Part shown: piece by piece, positions 18,889 to 26,983 of the stretch
Position numbering within the stretch: position 1 is the stretch's first letter
Layout of the letters: each line of letters begins with the position of its first letter
DNA from: an uncultured Rhodospirillales bacterium
Lineage (GTDB): Bacteria; Pseudomonadota; Alphaproteobacteria; CACIAM-22H2
DNA: 64,000 nt
NCBI GenBank assembly: GCA_937926175.1
Contig: CALANV010000037.1
Location: forward strand, 124,001-188,000
Reading direction: 5' to 3'
Made by a program: the position numbers and the translations under genes
The notes under the pieces: generated by a model
Seen by the model: the letters and a program-made list of their open reading frames with translations, nothing else
Told to the model about the DNA's origin: nothing
The model's database searches: none

Positions 18889-19980
18889 GTGCTCGAAGTC
18901 GTCAACCTGACCAAACGGTACGGCGAATCATATGCGCTGAACGACGTTTCGCTCTCCATCGAGCAAGGTACGTTCACGACAATCCTCGGCCCTTCGGGCT
19001 CCGGCAAGAGCACGCTGCTCATGAGCATCGCGGGGTTCGTCGATCCGACCGCCGGCGACATACGGCTGAACGGACGGTCGCTGCTGCCGGTGCCGCCAGA
19101 ACGGCGGAACTTCGGGATCGTCTTCCAGGGCTATGCCCTGTTCCCGCATCTGAGCGTGCGGGACAACGTCGCGTTTCCGCTGCGGATGCGTCGGCTGTCT
19201 TCAGCGGAGACGGAGAGGCGGGTCAGCGAGGCGCTCGCCCTCGTCCAGCTGCAGGACTATGCGGACCGTTTCCCGCGACAGCTTTCCGGCGGACAGCAGC
19301 AGCGGGTGGCACTGGCACGCGCCCTCGTCTTCAAGCCCGCGCTCGTGCTGCTCGACGAGCCGTTGAGCGCGCTCGACAAGGGGTTGCGCGAGGCGCTTCG
19401 CGGCGAGTTGCGGCGGCTGCACCGGAAGGTGGGGATGACGTTCGTGCTGGTGACGCACGACCAGGACGAGGCGCTCGAGCTGTCGGATCGGGTGGCGATC
19501 ATCAACAAAGGACGGCTCGAGCAGTGCGACGACCCGGTGACGCTCTACAACGCGCCGAAGACCAGATTCGTCGCCGAGTTTCTCGGCAAGAGCAACTTCA
19601 TTCCCGTGCGGAAGCTGGGCGTCGACGGTGCGGTGGTGCGGCTGCAGGCCGGCGGCGTCGTGCTCGAGCACGAGCAGGCGGGCGATGCGACCGGTGCCGA
19701 GGCCGTGCTCGTGCTGCGCCCGGAACGGATTCAGATCGCGCCCGAAGGTGCTCCCGTCGGGCCGAATGCCGTGCGCGGCGTCGTCGAGGAGACGAGTTTC
19801 CGGGGAGCCGAGATCAGCGTCACCGTCCGGACGGAGATCGGGACACTTCTGGCGAGAGCGCCATCGGCGCATCCCTTCGTCCGACCGGCACCGGGCGACC
19901 GGGTCGTCCTGCACTGGATGCGGAAGGCTGGCTATCTGCTCGATTCCGCAGACGGTACCGAGGCGGCGGGGTCAGGGTGA
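18889..19980 (+). CDS. ABC transporter ATP-binding protein, PotA-like
   Basis: The ATPase domain has Walker A GPSGSGKST, Q-loop VFQGYALFPHLSVRDNVAFPLR, signature LSGGQQQRVALARAL, Walker B LVLLDEPLSALD and the H-loop THDQDEALELSDRV. After residue 235 comes a TOBE domain (KSNFIPVRKLG, LVLRPERIQIAPEG), as in polyamine and iron importers. I chose GTG 18889, preceded by a G-rich ribosome site, because it gives the usual family start (LEVVNLTKRYG). An in-frame TTG at 18814 would overlap the oxygenase stop and add 25 unlikely residues. The stop overlaps the next gene's ATG by one base. Confidence 0.9.
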   Translation: MLEVVNLTKRYGESYALNDVSLSIEQGTFTTILGPSGSGKSTLLMSIAGFVDPTAGDIRLNGRSLLPVPPERRNFGIVFQGYALFPHLSVRDNVAFPLRMRRLSSAETERRVSEALALVQLQDYADRFPRQLSGGQQQRVALARALVFKPALVLLDEPLSALDKGLREALRGELRRLHRKVGMTFVLVTHDQDEALELSDRVAIINKGRLEQCDDPVTLYNAPKTRFVAEFLGKSNFIPVRKLGVDGAVVRLQAGGVVLEHEQAGDATGAEAVLVLRPERIQIAPEGAPVGPNAVRGVVEETSFRGAEISVTVRTEIGTLLARAPSAHPFVRPAPGDRVVLHWMRKAGYLLDSADGTEAAGSG

Positions 19981-20816
19981 TGATCGCCGGTTCGCGACAG
20001 ACGCGCGCGTTCCTCCTGTTCCTGACGCCGTCGCTCGTCTTCCTGACGGTTCTCTTCGCGTATCCGGTCGGCAAGGTGCTGCTGGTCAGCGTGACCGATC
20101 CCGAGCTCGGGCTGCAGAATTACCGACTCCTGATCGAGAACGCGGCGCTGCGGCGGGTTTTCCTCACGACGGTGCGGATCGCCGGGCTCACGACGCTGAT
20201 CGCGGTCGCGGTCGGCTATGTGCTCGCCTACCGGATGCACACGGCCGGCGAGCGCGAGCTGCGCCTGATCATTTTCTGCCTGATGTTTCCGTTGTGGACG
20301 TCGGTCCTGGTCCGTGCGTTCTCGTGGGTCACGCTGCTGCAGAGCAATGGCATCGTCAACGGGATTCTGATCGGCACCGGCCTGACGGAACGGCCGATCC
20401 AGCTCGTACGCAACGAAATCGGCGTTCTGATCGGCATGGTCCATGTCATGATTCCGTACGCCACGCTGCCGATCTATGCGGTGATGAAGGGAATCGACGC
20501 GCGCCTGCCGCAGGCGGCGCGGTCGCTCGGCGCTTCGTCGCTGCAGACGTTCGTCAGGATCTTTTTTCCGCTGACGCTTCCGGGCATCGGGGCGGCCATG
20601 ATCCTGGTGTTCATCACCAGCATCGGATTCTACGTGACCCCGATCGTGCTGGGCGGCGGCAAGGTCGTGATGATCGCCGAGTACATAAGCGTGCAGATCA
20701 CCGAAACGCTTCGATGGGGGCTTGGCGCCATGCTGGCCACCGTGCTCCTCGCCATCGTCCTGCTGTTCGTCTTCGCCTTCCGGCGGCTGACCGTCCTTCG
20801 CGAGCAGGGGGCCTGA
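19980..20816 (+). CDS. ABC transporter permease, PotB-like
   Basis: The 278 residues contain about six membrane segments (first: FLLFLTPSLVFLTVLFAYPVGKVLLVSV) and the cytoplasmic EAA-type loop, here DARLPQAARSLGASSLQTFVRIFFPLTLPGI, which contacts the ATPase. The ATG at 19980 overlaps the ATPase stop. A frame open far upstream is read-through over the ATPase gene and was discarded. It pairs with the permease that starts 6 bp downstream. Confidence 0.9.
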   Translation: MIAGSRQTRAFLLFLTPSLVFLTVLFAYPVGKVLLVSVTDPELGLQNYRLLIENAALRRVFLTTVRIAGLTTLIAVAVGYVLAYRMHTAGERELRLIIFCLMFPLWTSVLVRAFSWVTLLQSNGIVNGILIGTGLTERPIQLVRNEIGVLIGMVHVMIPYATLPIYAVMKGIDARLPQAARSLGASSLQTFVRIFFPLTLPGIGAAMILVFITSIGFYVTPIVLGGGKVVMIAEYISVQITETLRWGLGAMLATVLLAIVLLFVFAFRRLTVLREQGA

Positions 20817-20822
20817 GCCGGA

Positions 20823-21614
20823 ATGAACAGGCGCTTCCTGCAGGTCGTCATACTGCGTGGCGCGGTCGTCGCGGCGCTGACCTACCTGATCCTGCCGCTG
20901 CTGATCATCCTGCCGGTTTCGCTCACGGATCAGCGCATGCTGGCACTCCCCGTGAACGGCCTGTCGCTGCAGCACTACGCGGCGGTGATACAGAGCGAGG
21001 AGTGGCTGAGCTCAACCTGGCAAAGCCTCGTCATCGGCATCGCCTCGACCGTGCTCGCCGTCGTCATCGGCGTCGCAAGCGCGATCGGCTGCAAGCTCGT
21101 CGATTCCGGTCGGGCCGGCCTCGTCCGGATTCTGAACCTGCTGCCGATCGTGATCCCGTCGATCATCTACGCCTTGGGCGCCTACCGGTTCTATGTGGAG
21201 GTCGCTCTCCTCGACACGATGGCCGGCGTCATCCTGGCCCATGCGGTCGGCGCGATTCCGTTCGTCTTCATTGCCGCGAGCGCCAGCCTGGAGCAGCTCG
21301 ACCTGAGCCTCGTACGCGCGGCACAGAGCCTCGGTGCCGGCTTGATACGGACGGCAATCTTCGTGCTGGTGCCGAACATGAAGGCGGGGATCGTCTCCGG
21401 CGCGATCTTCGCGTTTCTCCATTCGTGGGACGAGATCGTCGTCACGCTCTTCATATCCAGCCGGACGGTCCACACGCTGCCCCGCAAGATGTGGGAGGGG
21501 TTGAACGAGAATCTCGATCCGGTGATCGCCTGCGTCGCCGTCGCGCTTCTGCTGTTCACGCTGATCCTTCTGCTGATCGAACAAAAGGTGAAGAGGATGC
21601 CGCCGGCCGGATAG
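20823..21614 (+). CDS. ABC transporter permease, PotC-like
   Basis: The 263-residue second permease has hydrophobic segments at residues about 14-35, 70-95, 100-125, 135-155, 185-205 and 235-255, and an EAA loop (LSLVRAAQSLGAGLIRTAIFVLVPNM). It completes a binding protein-ATPase-two permease importer of the spermidine/putrescine class. The operon ends here; the next gene is convergent, 24 bp away. Confidence 0.9.
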   Translation: MNRRFLQVVILRGAVVAALTYLILPLLIILPVSLTDQRMLALPVNGLSLQHYAAVIQSEEWLSSTWQSLVIGIASTVLAVVIGVASAIGCKLVDSGRAGLVRILNLLPIVIPSIIYALGAYRFYVEVALLDTMAGVILAHAVGAIPFVFIAASASLEQLDLSLVRAAQSLGAGLIRTAIFVLVPNMKAGIVSGAIFAFLHSWDEIVVTLFISSRTVHTLPRKMWEGLNENLDPVIACVAVALLLFTLILLLIEQKVKRMPPAG

Positions 21615-21638
21615 GGGCGGCCGGTCCCTTGGCGCGGT

Positions 21639-23300
21639 TCAGGCGGCGGCGTCCGGCACCGCAAACCGGATCTCGAACACGGTTCCGCCTTCGCGACGGA
21701 TGGCGACCTGCGCCTCGAGCTGGGTGATCAGCGCATTGACGATTCCCATTCCCGTTCCCGGCCGGTAGTCATCGGGCATACCCACGCCGTCGTCGCGAAC
21801 GCAAAGTACGCATTCGCCTTGTCCGCGTGAGAATTCGACGTCGACGCGGCCCGTCCGGCCATCCGGGAAGGCATGCTTGAGGGCATTGGCCAGGACCTCG
21901 CTGGCGATCACGCCGACCGAGACGGCCTTGTCGAGATCGAGCCGGCCGTTGGCGCGAACGCCGATGGCAATGCCGCGCTCGTCGGAGCCGTAGACGTTGG
22001 CGCCGAACTCCGCGAGCTTCGCCAGGTAGGCGTGCATATCGATGTTGGCGGCCGATTGCTGTTCGTAGAGAGACTGGTGCACGAGCGCGATGGCCTGTAT
22101 GCGGCGTGAGATCTCGTCGAACACGTCGCGCGCCGCCTCGTCGGTGACGCCGCGCGAGCTGACCCGCACCATCGACGAGACAACCTGCAGGTTGTTCTTC
22201 ACGCGATGATGAACCTCGCGAAACAGGATGTCCTTTTCGCGCAGCGAGGCACGCAGCTCATCCGCAAGCTGCGCCAGACGCGCGGTGCGCTCGCGGACGC
22301 GTTCTTCGAGCTGCTGATTCGCCAGCGCAAGCTGGCGTCCGAGGCGCTCCTCCCGATGCGCATAGCGTACGGCGATGAACGAAAGCAGGATCACGCCGAG
22401 AAGCGCGAACAGACTCACTGCACCGTAAGAGAGCGCGTCGCGGCGCCAGCGTGCGAGCACGCTTTCGACCGGCGTACCGACGCGCAGGAACAGGCGAAAC
22501 CGGTCCAGGCGCTCGTGCGCCCAGATGCGCTCGACACCATCGGGCGCGGCATAGGTTTGCGTGTGCGGCGAATCGGTGCGAAACCACTGTGCCGCCGTGG
22601 TCGCGATCGGATGCCCCCGGAGGTTGGGCGGCGGCACAGTGTCGACCACGATCTTCATGTTCGCATCGATGAGCTGAAACGTGGCGCGATACTCCTTGAG
22701 GCCGACGGACTGGAAGAAAGTCTCAAGTTCGCCGAGATTGAAGGAGATCAGAGCCACGCCCTTGAAGTCGCCGGTCGGGTCGTTCACGCGCCGGCTCAGG
22801 ACCATGATCGGTTCGCCCGAAGCCCGGCTTTGGAGTCCCGTCGTCAGGATCGGGCCCGGCGCGCCGTCGCGATGGATCTGGAAGTAAGAGCGGGATTCCG
22901 TGTTCAGCGGCGGCGGATTCTCCATGCTCGATGCGATGACGTCGCCGGTGCTGTCGACGATGAAGAGCCGGAAGATGTAGGGGTTGTCCTGCGCGATGAG
23001 GCGCATCCGCCGTTCGAGCCCGGCGACGTCTTCGAGATCCTCCCAGCGCGTGTTGCGGCTCATCTCCTCGAGAAGGACGAGGTGCGCGTCCGCGACCTCG
23101 AGCATCCGGGTGAGCTGGTTCAGCATCAGACGGGCCGCGCCGGTGGTGACGGTCCGCGCCTCGTTGAGGAGGTGAGCACGGCTCCACATCGTGGACACGA
23201 TCGCGATCGCGCATAATGCGATCACGAATGCGACGGTCAATCCGACCGTCATCGTCGTCGGCCGTAGGCGACGGCCGAGTTTTCCGAAAACGTGCCTCAT
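21639..23300 (-). CDS. Membrane sensor histidine kinase, HisKA_2/HWE type
   Basis: The 553-residue protein has a transmembrane segment near residues 17-40, a periplasmic sensing region of about 240 residues resembling a double Cache domain (FRLFIVDSTGDVIASS, then SRSYFQIHRDGAPGPILTTGL and RVNDPTGDFKGVALISFNL), a second transmembrane segment (YGAVSLFALLGVILLSFIAV, about 290-310), a coiled coil (LANQQLEERVRERTARLAQLADEL), the phosphoacceptor box FREVHHRVKNNLQVVSSM and an ATPase domain (ASEVLANALKHAF, VRDDGVGMPDD, GTGMGIVNALITQL). It senses an external ligand and phosphorylates an unlinked regulator. No intact response regulator is adjacent. Confidence 0.9.
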   Translation of the reverse strand: MRHVFGKLGRRLRPTTMTVGLTVAFVIALCAIAIVSTMWSRAHLLNEARTVTTGAARLMLNQLTRMLEVADAHLVLLEEMSRNTRWEDLEDVAGLERRMRLIAQDNPYIFRLFIVDSTGDVIASSMENPPPLNTESRSYFQIHRDGAPGPILTTGLQSRASGEPIMVLSRRVNDPTGDFKGVALISFNLGELETFFQSVGLKEYRATFQLIDANMKIVVDTVPPPNLRGHPIATTAAQWFRTDSPHTQTYAAPDGVERIWAHERLDRFRLFLRVGTPVESVLARWRRDALSYGAVSLFALLGVILLSFIAVRYAHREERLGRQLALANQQLEERVRERTARLAQLADELRASLREKDILFREVHHRVKNNLQVVSSMVRVSSRGVTDEAARDVFDEISRRIQAIALVHQSLYEQQSAANIDMHAYLAKLAEFGANVYGSDERGIAIGVRANGRLDLDKAVSVGVIASEVLANALKHAFPDGRTGRVDVEFSRGQGECVLCVRDDGVGMPDDYRPGTGMGIVNALITQLEAQVAIRREGGTVFEIRFAVPDAAA

Positions 23301-23509
23301 CGCTCCGATCAGTCGTGCCGCACTATCCGGATCGACAGCACGCGCGCACCGTGCGAGTCAGGTTCGACGGACACGTGTTTTCCACGGCGGCAAAGCCGCC
23401 GCGGTCAAGACCACGCATCGACGGCGCGTGTGTATTCCTTCTGTCCCACATTCAGCACACTCAGATAAGAGATCCCGGGCCCGGTCATCGAGAGCCGATG
23501 ACGCCGCCT

Positions 23510-23537
23510 CCAAATCGAGAAGGCCAAATCGAGAAGG
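23510..23537. repeat. 14-bp tandem direct repeat
   Basis: CCAAATCGAGAAGG occurs twice without spacer (23510-23523, 23524-23537). The second copy runs into the hairpin described next. No function is evident. Confidence 0.8.
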
Positions 23538-23559
23538 GCCGCCCGGCAGGCGGCCCTTC
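23533..23559 (-). terminator. Strong hairpin downstream of the 25-residue ORF
   Basis: Arms GAAGGGCCGCC and GGCGGCCCTTC (11 bp, perfect) flank a 5-nt loop. On the minus strand it lies about 45 bp after the small ORF's stop, and a moderately T-rich sequence follows (TTCTCGATTTGG). It fits an intrinsic terminator, although the U-tract is weak. Confidence 0.6.
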
Positions 23560-23602
23560 AATTGTCAAACCGCGATCCGGTGCGGATCGTTGTGACATCG
23601 CG

Positions 23603-23680
23603 TCACGCGATGCAGATCTCCGCAGAGGCGAAGATCCAGGTCCCCGCGACCGATGATCGCGTCTCATGACAATCAGACAC
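23603..23680 (-). CDS. Small ORF (25 residues) with an exceptional ribosome binding site
   Basis: A GTG at 23680 is preceded by AAAGGAGGTGATC (23684-23696), a complement of the 3' end of 16S rRNA over 13 bases, with 7 nt between GGAGG and the start. The ORF has 25 codons and ends TGA. The product begins SDCHET and ends in a hydrophobic, Trp- and Cys-containing part (AGTWIFASAEICIA). It could be a leader peptide, a small membrane-active or modified peptide, or a short regulatory ORF. No peptide-modification gene lies next to it. A perfect hairpin follows, as if this were an independent short transcript. Confidence 0.5.
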   Translation of the reverse strand: MSDCHETRSSVAGTWIFASAEICIA

Positions 23681-23971
23681 TGGATCACCTCCTTTCGTTG
23701 TTGACGACGACTTATCGAATATGATGGCAGCGTCGCGCGATAACAAGCGCAAATGCGCATGGCGACACGGCATTCCGACGGCGCCGCACGTCCGGTGGAT
23801 CGACTCGGCAGGGCATATGTGCGGTGCAACGCAAATCCATACATCGAACGGACGATCCGCCGCGTCCGGACCCGACATCCGTGGTTATTGCCGCTGCGCA
23901 CAATTGCCACTGCGCGCTCTCTTTGTCGCTTGCATTCCGCCCACGGTTGCGCAGCCGTTTCGCTACGCCTT
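23681..23971. other. Intergenic region, promoter side of the small ORF
   Basis: Apart from the Shine-Dalgarno at 23684-23696, this 290-bp stretch shows no convincing gene. AT-rich bases near 23700-23725 may hold the promoter for the small minus-strand ORF. Confidence 0.4.
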
Positions 23972-24526
23972 CTAGCACGCGGGGCACATTTCATCGTGAT
24001 CGTTCCGGCGCGGGTCGACGGGCGGCGTGAGCGCGAGCATGATCTGCGACATGAGGTTCCGAAAGGCAAGGTCGTTCGGGCCATCGACGCCCTCGACCCA
24101 GCCCGTCGTCTCGCTCAAGGGGATCCGGCCGATGCAGAACGCGGCACTGACGTCGATCCGCGAACCCGGCGGCCGGGGTGCTGCCGGTGCCGCTTCCTGA
24201 CGGCACAGCTCCGCCGTCGCGTAGGCGCCCTGGCCGAAATCGAGGACCACCTTGTAGCCGTAGCGGTCCTCGGCCCGCGGCGTCTGAGAGAAATAGAGCT
24301 TCGGGCCGAAATTTCGCGCCTGAATCGCGGCAAGCACGGCCTCGTTGCCGTGATCGGCCGCAAACGGGTTGTTCCGGATGACGGCAAGCGCCGGGTTGTT
24401 CGCCGCGGCGAGGGTGACGTGGCTGGGCGCGTACCCGCTTTCCAGATAGGTCGAATGGATGACAGGCCCGGCGCAGCCGCCCAACGCCAGCGCGCCAAGC
24501 GTGGCCATACGGAGGATCACACGCAT
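23972..24526 (-). CDS. Putative lipoprotein
   Basis: The 184-residue product has an N-terminal lipoprotein signal (MRVILRMATLGALALGGC) with Cys18 in an LGGC lipobox, so it is probably membrane-anchored in the periplasm. The mature part (PFAADHGNEAVLAAIQARNFGPKLYFSQTPRAEDRYGYKVVLDFG) is unfamiliar. Three further Cys occur late, two in a terminal MCPAC motif. AGGAGAAT precedes the chosen ATG. A longer reading to 24586 is possible but would destroy the signal. Function unknown. Confidence 0.7.
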   Translation of the reverse strand: MRVILRMATLGALALGGCAGPVIHSTYLESGYAPSHVTLAAANNPALAVIRNNPFAADHGNEAVLAAIQARNFGPKLYFSQTPRAEDRYGYKVVLDFGQGAYATAELCRQEAAPAAPRPPGSRIDVSAAFCIGRIPLSETTGWVEGVDGPNDLAFRNLMSQIMLALTPPVDPRRNDHDEMCPAC

Positions 24527-24682
24527 CACAAATCCATTCTCCTGCAATCGGCGCCGCGGATAAACCCACGCTCGTTCGACCGGCATGTAGCGATAACTAG
24601 AACCGTCCCGGTTTCGTCCCGTGAAGACCTGGAATGGCGACCACGGTCCCGGCTGCCGGGGAAAGGGGACGACATCGGTGTC

Positions 24683-24741
24683 GAAGCCTCATCCTTCGAC
24701 AAGCTCAGGATGAGGCTTCGAACAAACTCGGGATGAGGTTT
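24683..24741. repeat. REP-like palindromic repeat, full copy plus half copy
   Basis: The full copy 24683-24719 has the same 13-bp arms as the copy at 11885 and the loop TCGACAAGCTC. A half copy (24721-24741) follows. It lies in the roughly 310-bp gap between divergent genes, which holds nothing else recognisable. Confidence 0.9.
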
Positions 24742-24838
24742 CGGCGGAGCAGGGGGATGGACCGGCCGGAACACCCTCGATCCTTTTCGGTTCCAGTCAC
24801 AGGAGGGGCTGTCGCAACGCAATCAGAGGGGCCATTCG

Positions 24839-25324
24839 ATGGACGGCAAACCGCTCAGCATCGCAATCGCGTTCGTCTTCGGCGCATCGACAGTTGCGCT
24901 TGCGCAAGGCCAACAGCAGCGGCCGGGCGCGGGCCAAGTCACGGGACCGGTACGGGTGGAGATGCAGCAGTCGCAGGCCTACGGCCAATACCTTACCGAC
25001 GGGCAGGGGCGCGCGCTCTACATGTTCACGGCCGACTCGAAAGAGAGCAGCAGTTGCTACGATGCCTGCGCAGCCGCATGGCCGCCGCTCCTCACGCGTG
25101 GCCAGCCGAGCGCCGGTCAGCAGGTGAACGAACTCATGCTCGGAACGCTGCAACGCCGCGATGGCGGCATGCAGGTCACCTACAACGGCATGCCGCTCTA
25201 CTACTTCGCTCGGGATCAGGCGGCAGGCTCGGCGACGGGCCAGGACGTGAAGGGGTTCGGCGGCGAGTGGTATCTCGTGTCGCCGCAGGGCGAGAAGGTC
25301 AAGAAAGGGGAGAAGGGCGGCTAG
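24839..25324 (+). CDS. Secreted repeat protein of the COG4315 family
   Basis: The 161-residue product has an N-terminal signal-like segment (LSIAIAFVFGASTVALAQG) and two copies of the short 'secreted repeat' motif: GQYLTDGQGRALYMFTADS followed by SCYDACAAAWPPLL, and MQVTYNGMPLYYFARDQ followed by GFGGEWYLVSP. Such proteins are periplasmic and of unknown function. The Cys pair in CYDAC is conserved in the family. It ends in a basic Gly/Lys tail. Confidence 0.85.
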   Translation: MDGKPLSIAIAFVFGASTVALAQGQQQRPGAGQVTGPVRVEMQQSQAYGQYLTDGQGRALYMFTADSKESSSCYDACAAAWPPLLTRGQPSAGQQVNELMLGTLQRRDGGMQVTYNGMPLYYFARDQAAGSATGQDVKGFGGEWYLVSPQGEKVKKGEKGG

Positions 25325-25440
25325 CGCAGCCGTCGGCGCTTTCGCGGAAACGCCGTCGAACCCGTCGACGGCGAGGCGCCGTTCTTTGGCATCGGCGCCT
25401 TGTTCTCTTGACATCGAAGCTTTGTCTTGTGCTTGACATC

Positions 25441-25705
25441 GAAGCCTCATCCCTTGACGGGCGCGGAATGAGGCTTCGACGAGTTCGGGATGAGGTTCTG
25501 TCAGGCTCGGGACGAGGCATGAGCGACGGAACGCAGCCAGCAACAAGACCGGCCTCGTCCTGAGCCTGTCGAAGGACGAGGCCAGATACCGGCGCTGATA
25601 GTCGATAAGGGCCAGCATCACCTAATGACACCGAAGCCTCATCCTTCGACAAGCTCAGGATGAGGCGTCGGTGGATTCATCCCTCGACAAGCTCGGGACG
25701 AGGGC
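25441..25705. repeat. Cluster of REP-like palindromic repeats
   Basis: Three palindromes lie here: 25441-25477 (imperfect arms), 25551-25583 (11-bp arms GGCCTCGTCCT/AGGACGAGGCC, inverted loop sequence) and 25633-25669 (near-perfect arms, loop TCGACAAGCTC). Half copies occur at 25478-25519 and 25676-25705. The roughly 400-bp gap between the secreted repeat protein and the CBS gene is made almost entirely of this element. Confidence 0.9.
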
Positions 25706-25722
25706 CCGGGTGGCGGGGCGGT

Positions 25723-26415
25723 TTAGTCGGCGAAGGCAATGCTGTGGACGACGCTTATGCGGTCGTCGACTGCGCGCACGCCGGGGACGCGCTCGACGAG
25801 CGTGCGGAGCGCCTGCTTTTCCTCTTGGGAGCGGCAGATGCCCCAGAGCTCGACGGTCCCGTCGCGGACCACGACGTTGATCATCATCGAACGGGACCAG
25901 GGCTCCGCCGCGATCCGCTGCATCAACTCGTCATGCAGATTTCGGCCGGCTGCGGGCCCCGGCGTCTGGGGCGATGCCGGCGTCGCGAGGACACGAAGAA
26001 GGTCGGCGCGGCTGACGATTCCGACGAGAATGCCGTCGCGCACCACCGGCACGCGCTTGATTCGCCGCGATTCGAGCAGTGTCGCGATGTCGGCCACCTG
26101 CGTATCCTCGGAAACCGAGACGACATGACGTGTCATGACGTCAGCGGCGTGCAGCCCGTGAGACTTGACGTAGTCGCGCGCGAGGGTCTCAGCGTCGGCG
26201 AAGAGCTCGAGCCACCACGAACGGCGCCGCACCGTTCCGGCCTCGGGACGACGCATCAGATCGCCCTCGCTGACGATGCCGATGACGTGCCCGGTCTCGT
26301 CGACCACGGGAACGGCGCTGATCCGGTGCTCGAGCAGCATGGCCGCGATGTCACGCACCGGTGTTTCGGGCCCGACCGTCCGGACGTCGGTCGTCATGAT
26401 GTCGCGCGCCTGCAT
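25723..26415 (-). CDS. CBS-pair protein with C-terminal BON domain
   Basis: The 230-residue protein has two CBS motifs (residues about 1-60: MQARDIMTTDVRTVGPETPVRDIAAML; about 95-150: AADVMTRHVVSVSEDTQVADIATLL) followed by a BON domain (VVVRDGTVELWGICRSQEEKQALRTLVERVPGVRAVDD). CBS pairs bind adenine nucleotides or SAM, and BON domains bind membranes or lipids. Family members are stress-related and cytoplasmic. The ATG at 26415 is favoured by AAGGAG just upstream over an alternative at 26445. Confidence 0.9.
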   Translation of the reverse strand: MQARDIMTTDVRTVGPETPVRDIAAMLLEHRISAVPVVDETGHVIGIVSEGDLMRRPEAGTVRRRSWWLELFADAETLARDYVKSHGLHAADVMTRHVVSVSEDTQVADIATLLESRRIKRVPVVRDGILVGIVSRADLLRVLATPASPQTPGPAAGRNLHDELMQRIAAEPWSRSMMINVVVRDGTVELWGICRSQEEKQALRTLVERVPGVRAVDDRISVVHSIAFAD

Positions 26416-26657
26416 GGCATGCTCCTTTCCCTGTCGACGTGACACAAGTGGAAACGAGAGAGCTGAGCCGTTCGTTCCGGCCGGCTGTGTCCGGCTCGGG
26501 CGACGGACGCGCGAACGGGAAGGGCTCTTTAGGAAAATTTGAAACCGGATTCAGAAGAACTCGATTGCGAACGCGACGCCACCCGCCCAAATTTGCGCGC
26601 ATGAGAGGTCGCGCCGACGGCCACGCCTCTCACGGTGCGGATCCGGCCGTAACGGGA

Positions 26658-26709
26658 TCCTGCGGGGATTTGATCGAGCAGCTTGCACCGCGTCACCAAA
26701 TGCTAAAGC
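26658..26709 (+). promoter_or_regulatory. SAM-II riboswitch candidate
   Basis: The sequence follows the SAM-II pattern in order: a P1 strand (TGCGG) two bases before ATTTGATC, a TTGCA segment, the P1 complement (CCGCG), then CAAATG and GCTAAAG. ATTT can pair with AAAT as the P2 pseudoknot helix requires. Spacings match those of known SAM-II aptamers as I remember them. SAM-II elements in alphaproteobacteria control methionine genes, and the first gene downstream on this strand is metN, about 275 nt away. Confidence 0.75.
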
Positions 26710-26710
26710 G

Positions 26711-26728
26711 CCACGACGGATGTCGTGG
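26711..26728 (+). terminator. Hairpin directly after the riboswitch core
   Basis: CCACGAC and GTCGTGG (7 bp, perfect) flank GGAT, one base after the GCTAAAG motif. No T-run follows, so it may be part of the expression platform or stabilise the leader without being a classical terminator. Confidence 0.45.
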
Positions 26729-26983
26729 GCTCGATGTTTCGAGAGGTCCGCGATGTCCGTATCGAAATTTCTCGTTCGCCAGCTTTGCCGGTCATTTCAT
26801 GTCTTTGCCGCACAGTTCGAAGCGGCGGCGGAGGCATTGATCTGGCACCGCGCCGGTTGCTGTAGCGCCTGAACCATAGCCGCCGCCCGTCGTCGGCGGC
26901 GCAGCGTCCGCCAGGCGCGCTCCTTCCCGATCAACCGTACGATTTCCGCGGCGCCGGACGGCCCCGCGGGGGACGAGAACGAC

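Noticed and set aside
20823..23216. Pairing of the importer operon's end with the histidine kinase as one regulatory unit
   Set aside because: The genes are convergent and nothing in the sequence links the kinase to the importer. No intact response regulator is adjacent.
23682..23697. Sequence identical to the 3' end of 16S rRNA (GGATCACCTCCTTTC)
   Set aside because: No upstream rRNA sequence is present. Read on the minus strand it is simply an extended Shine-Dalgarno for the small ORF.
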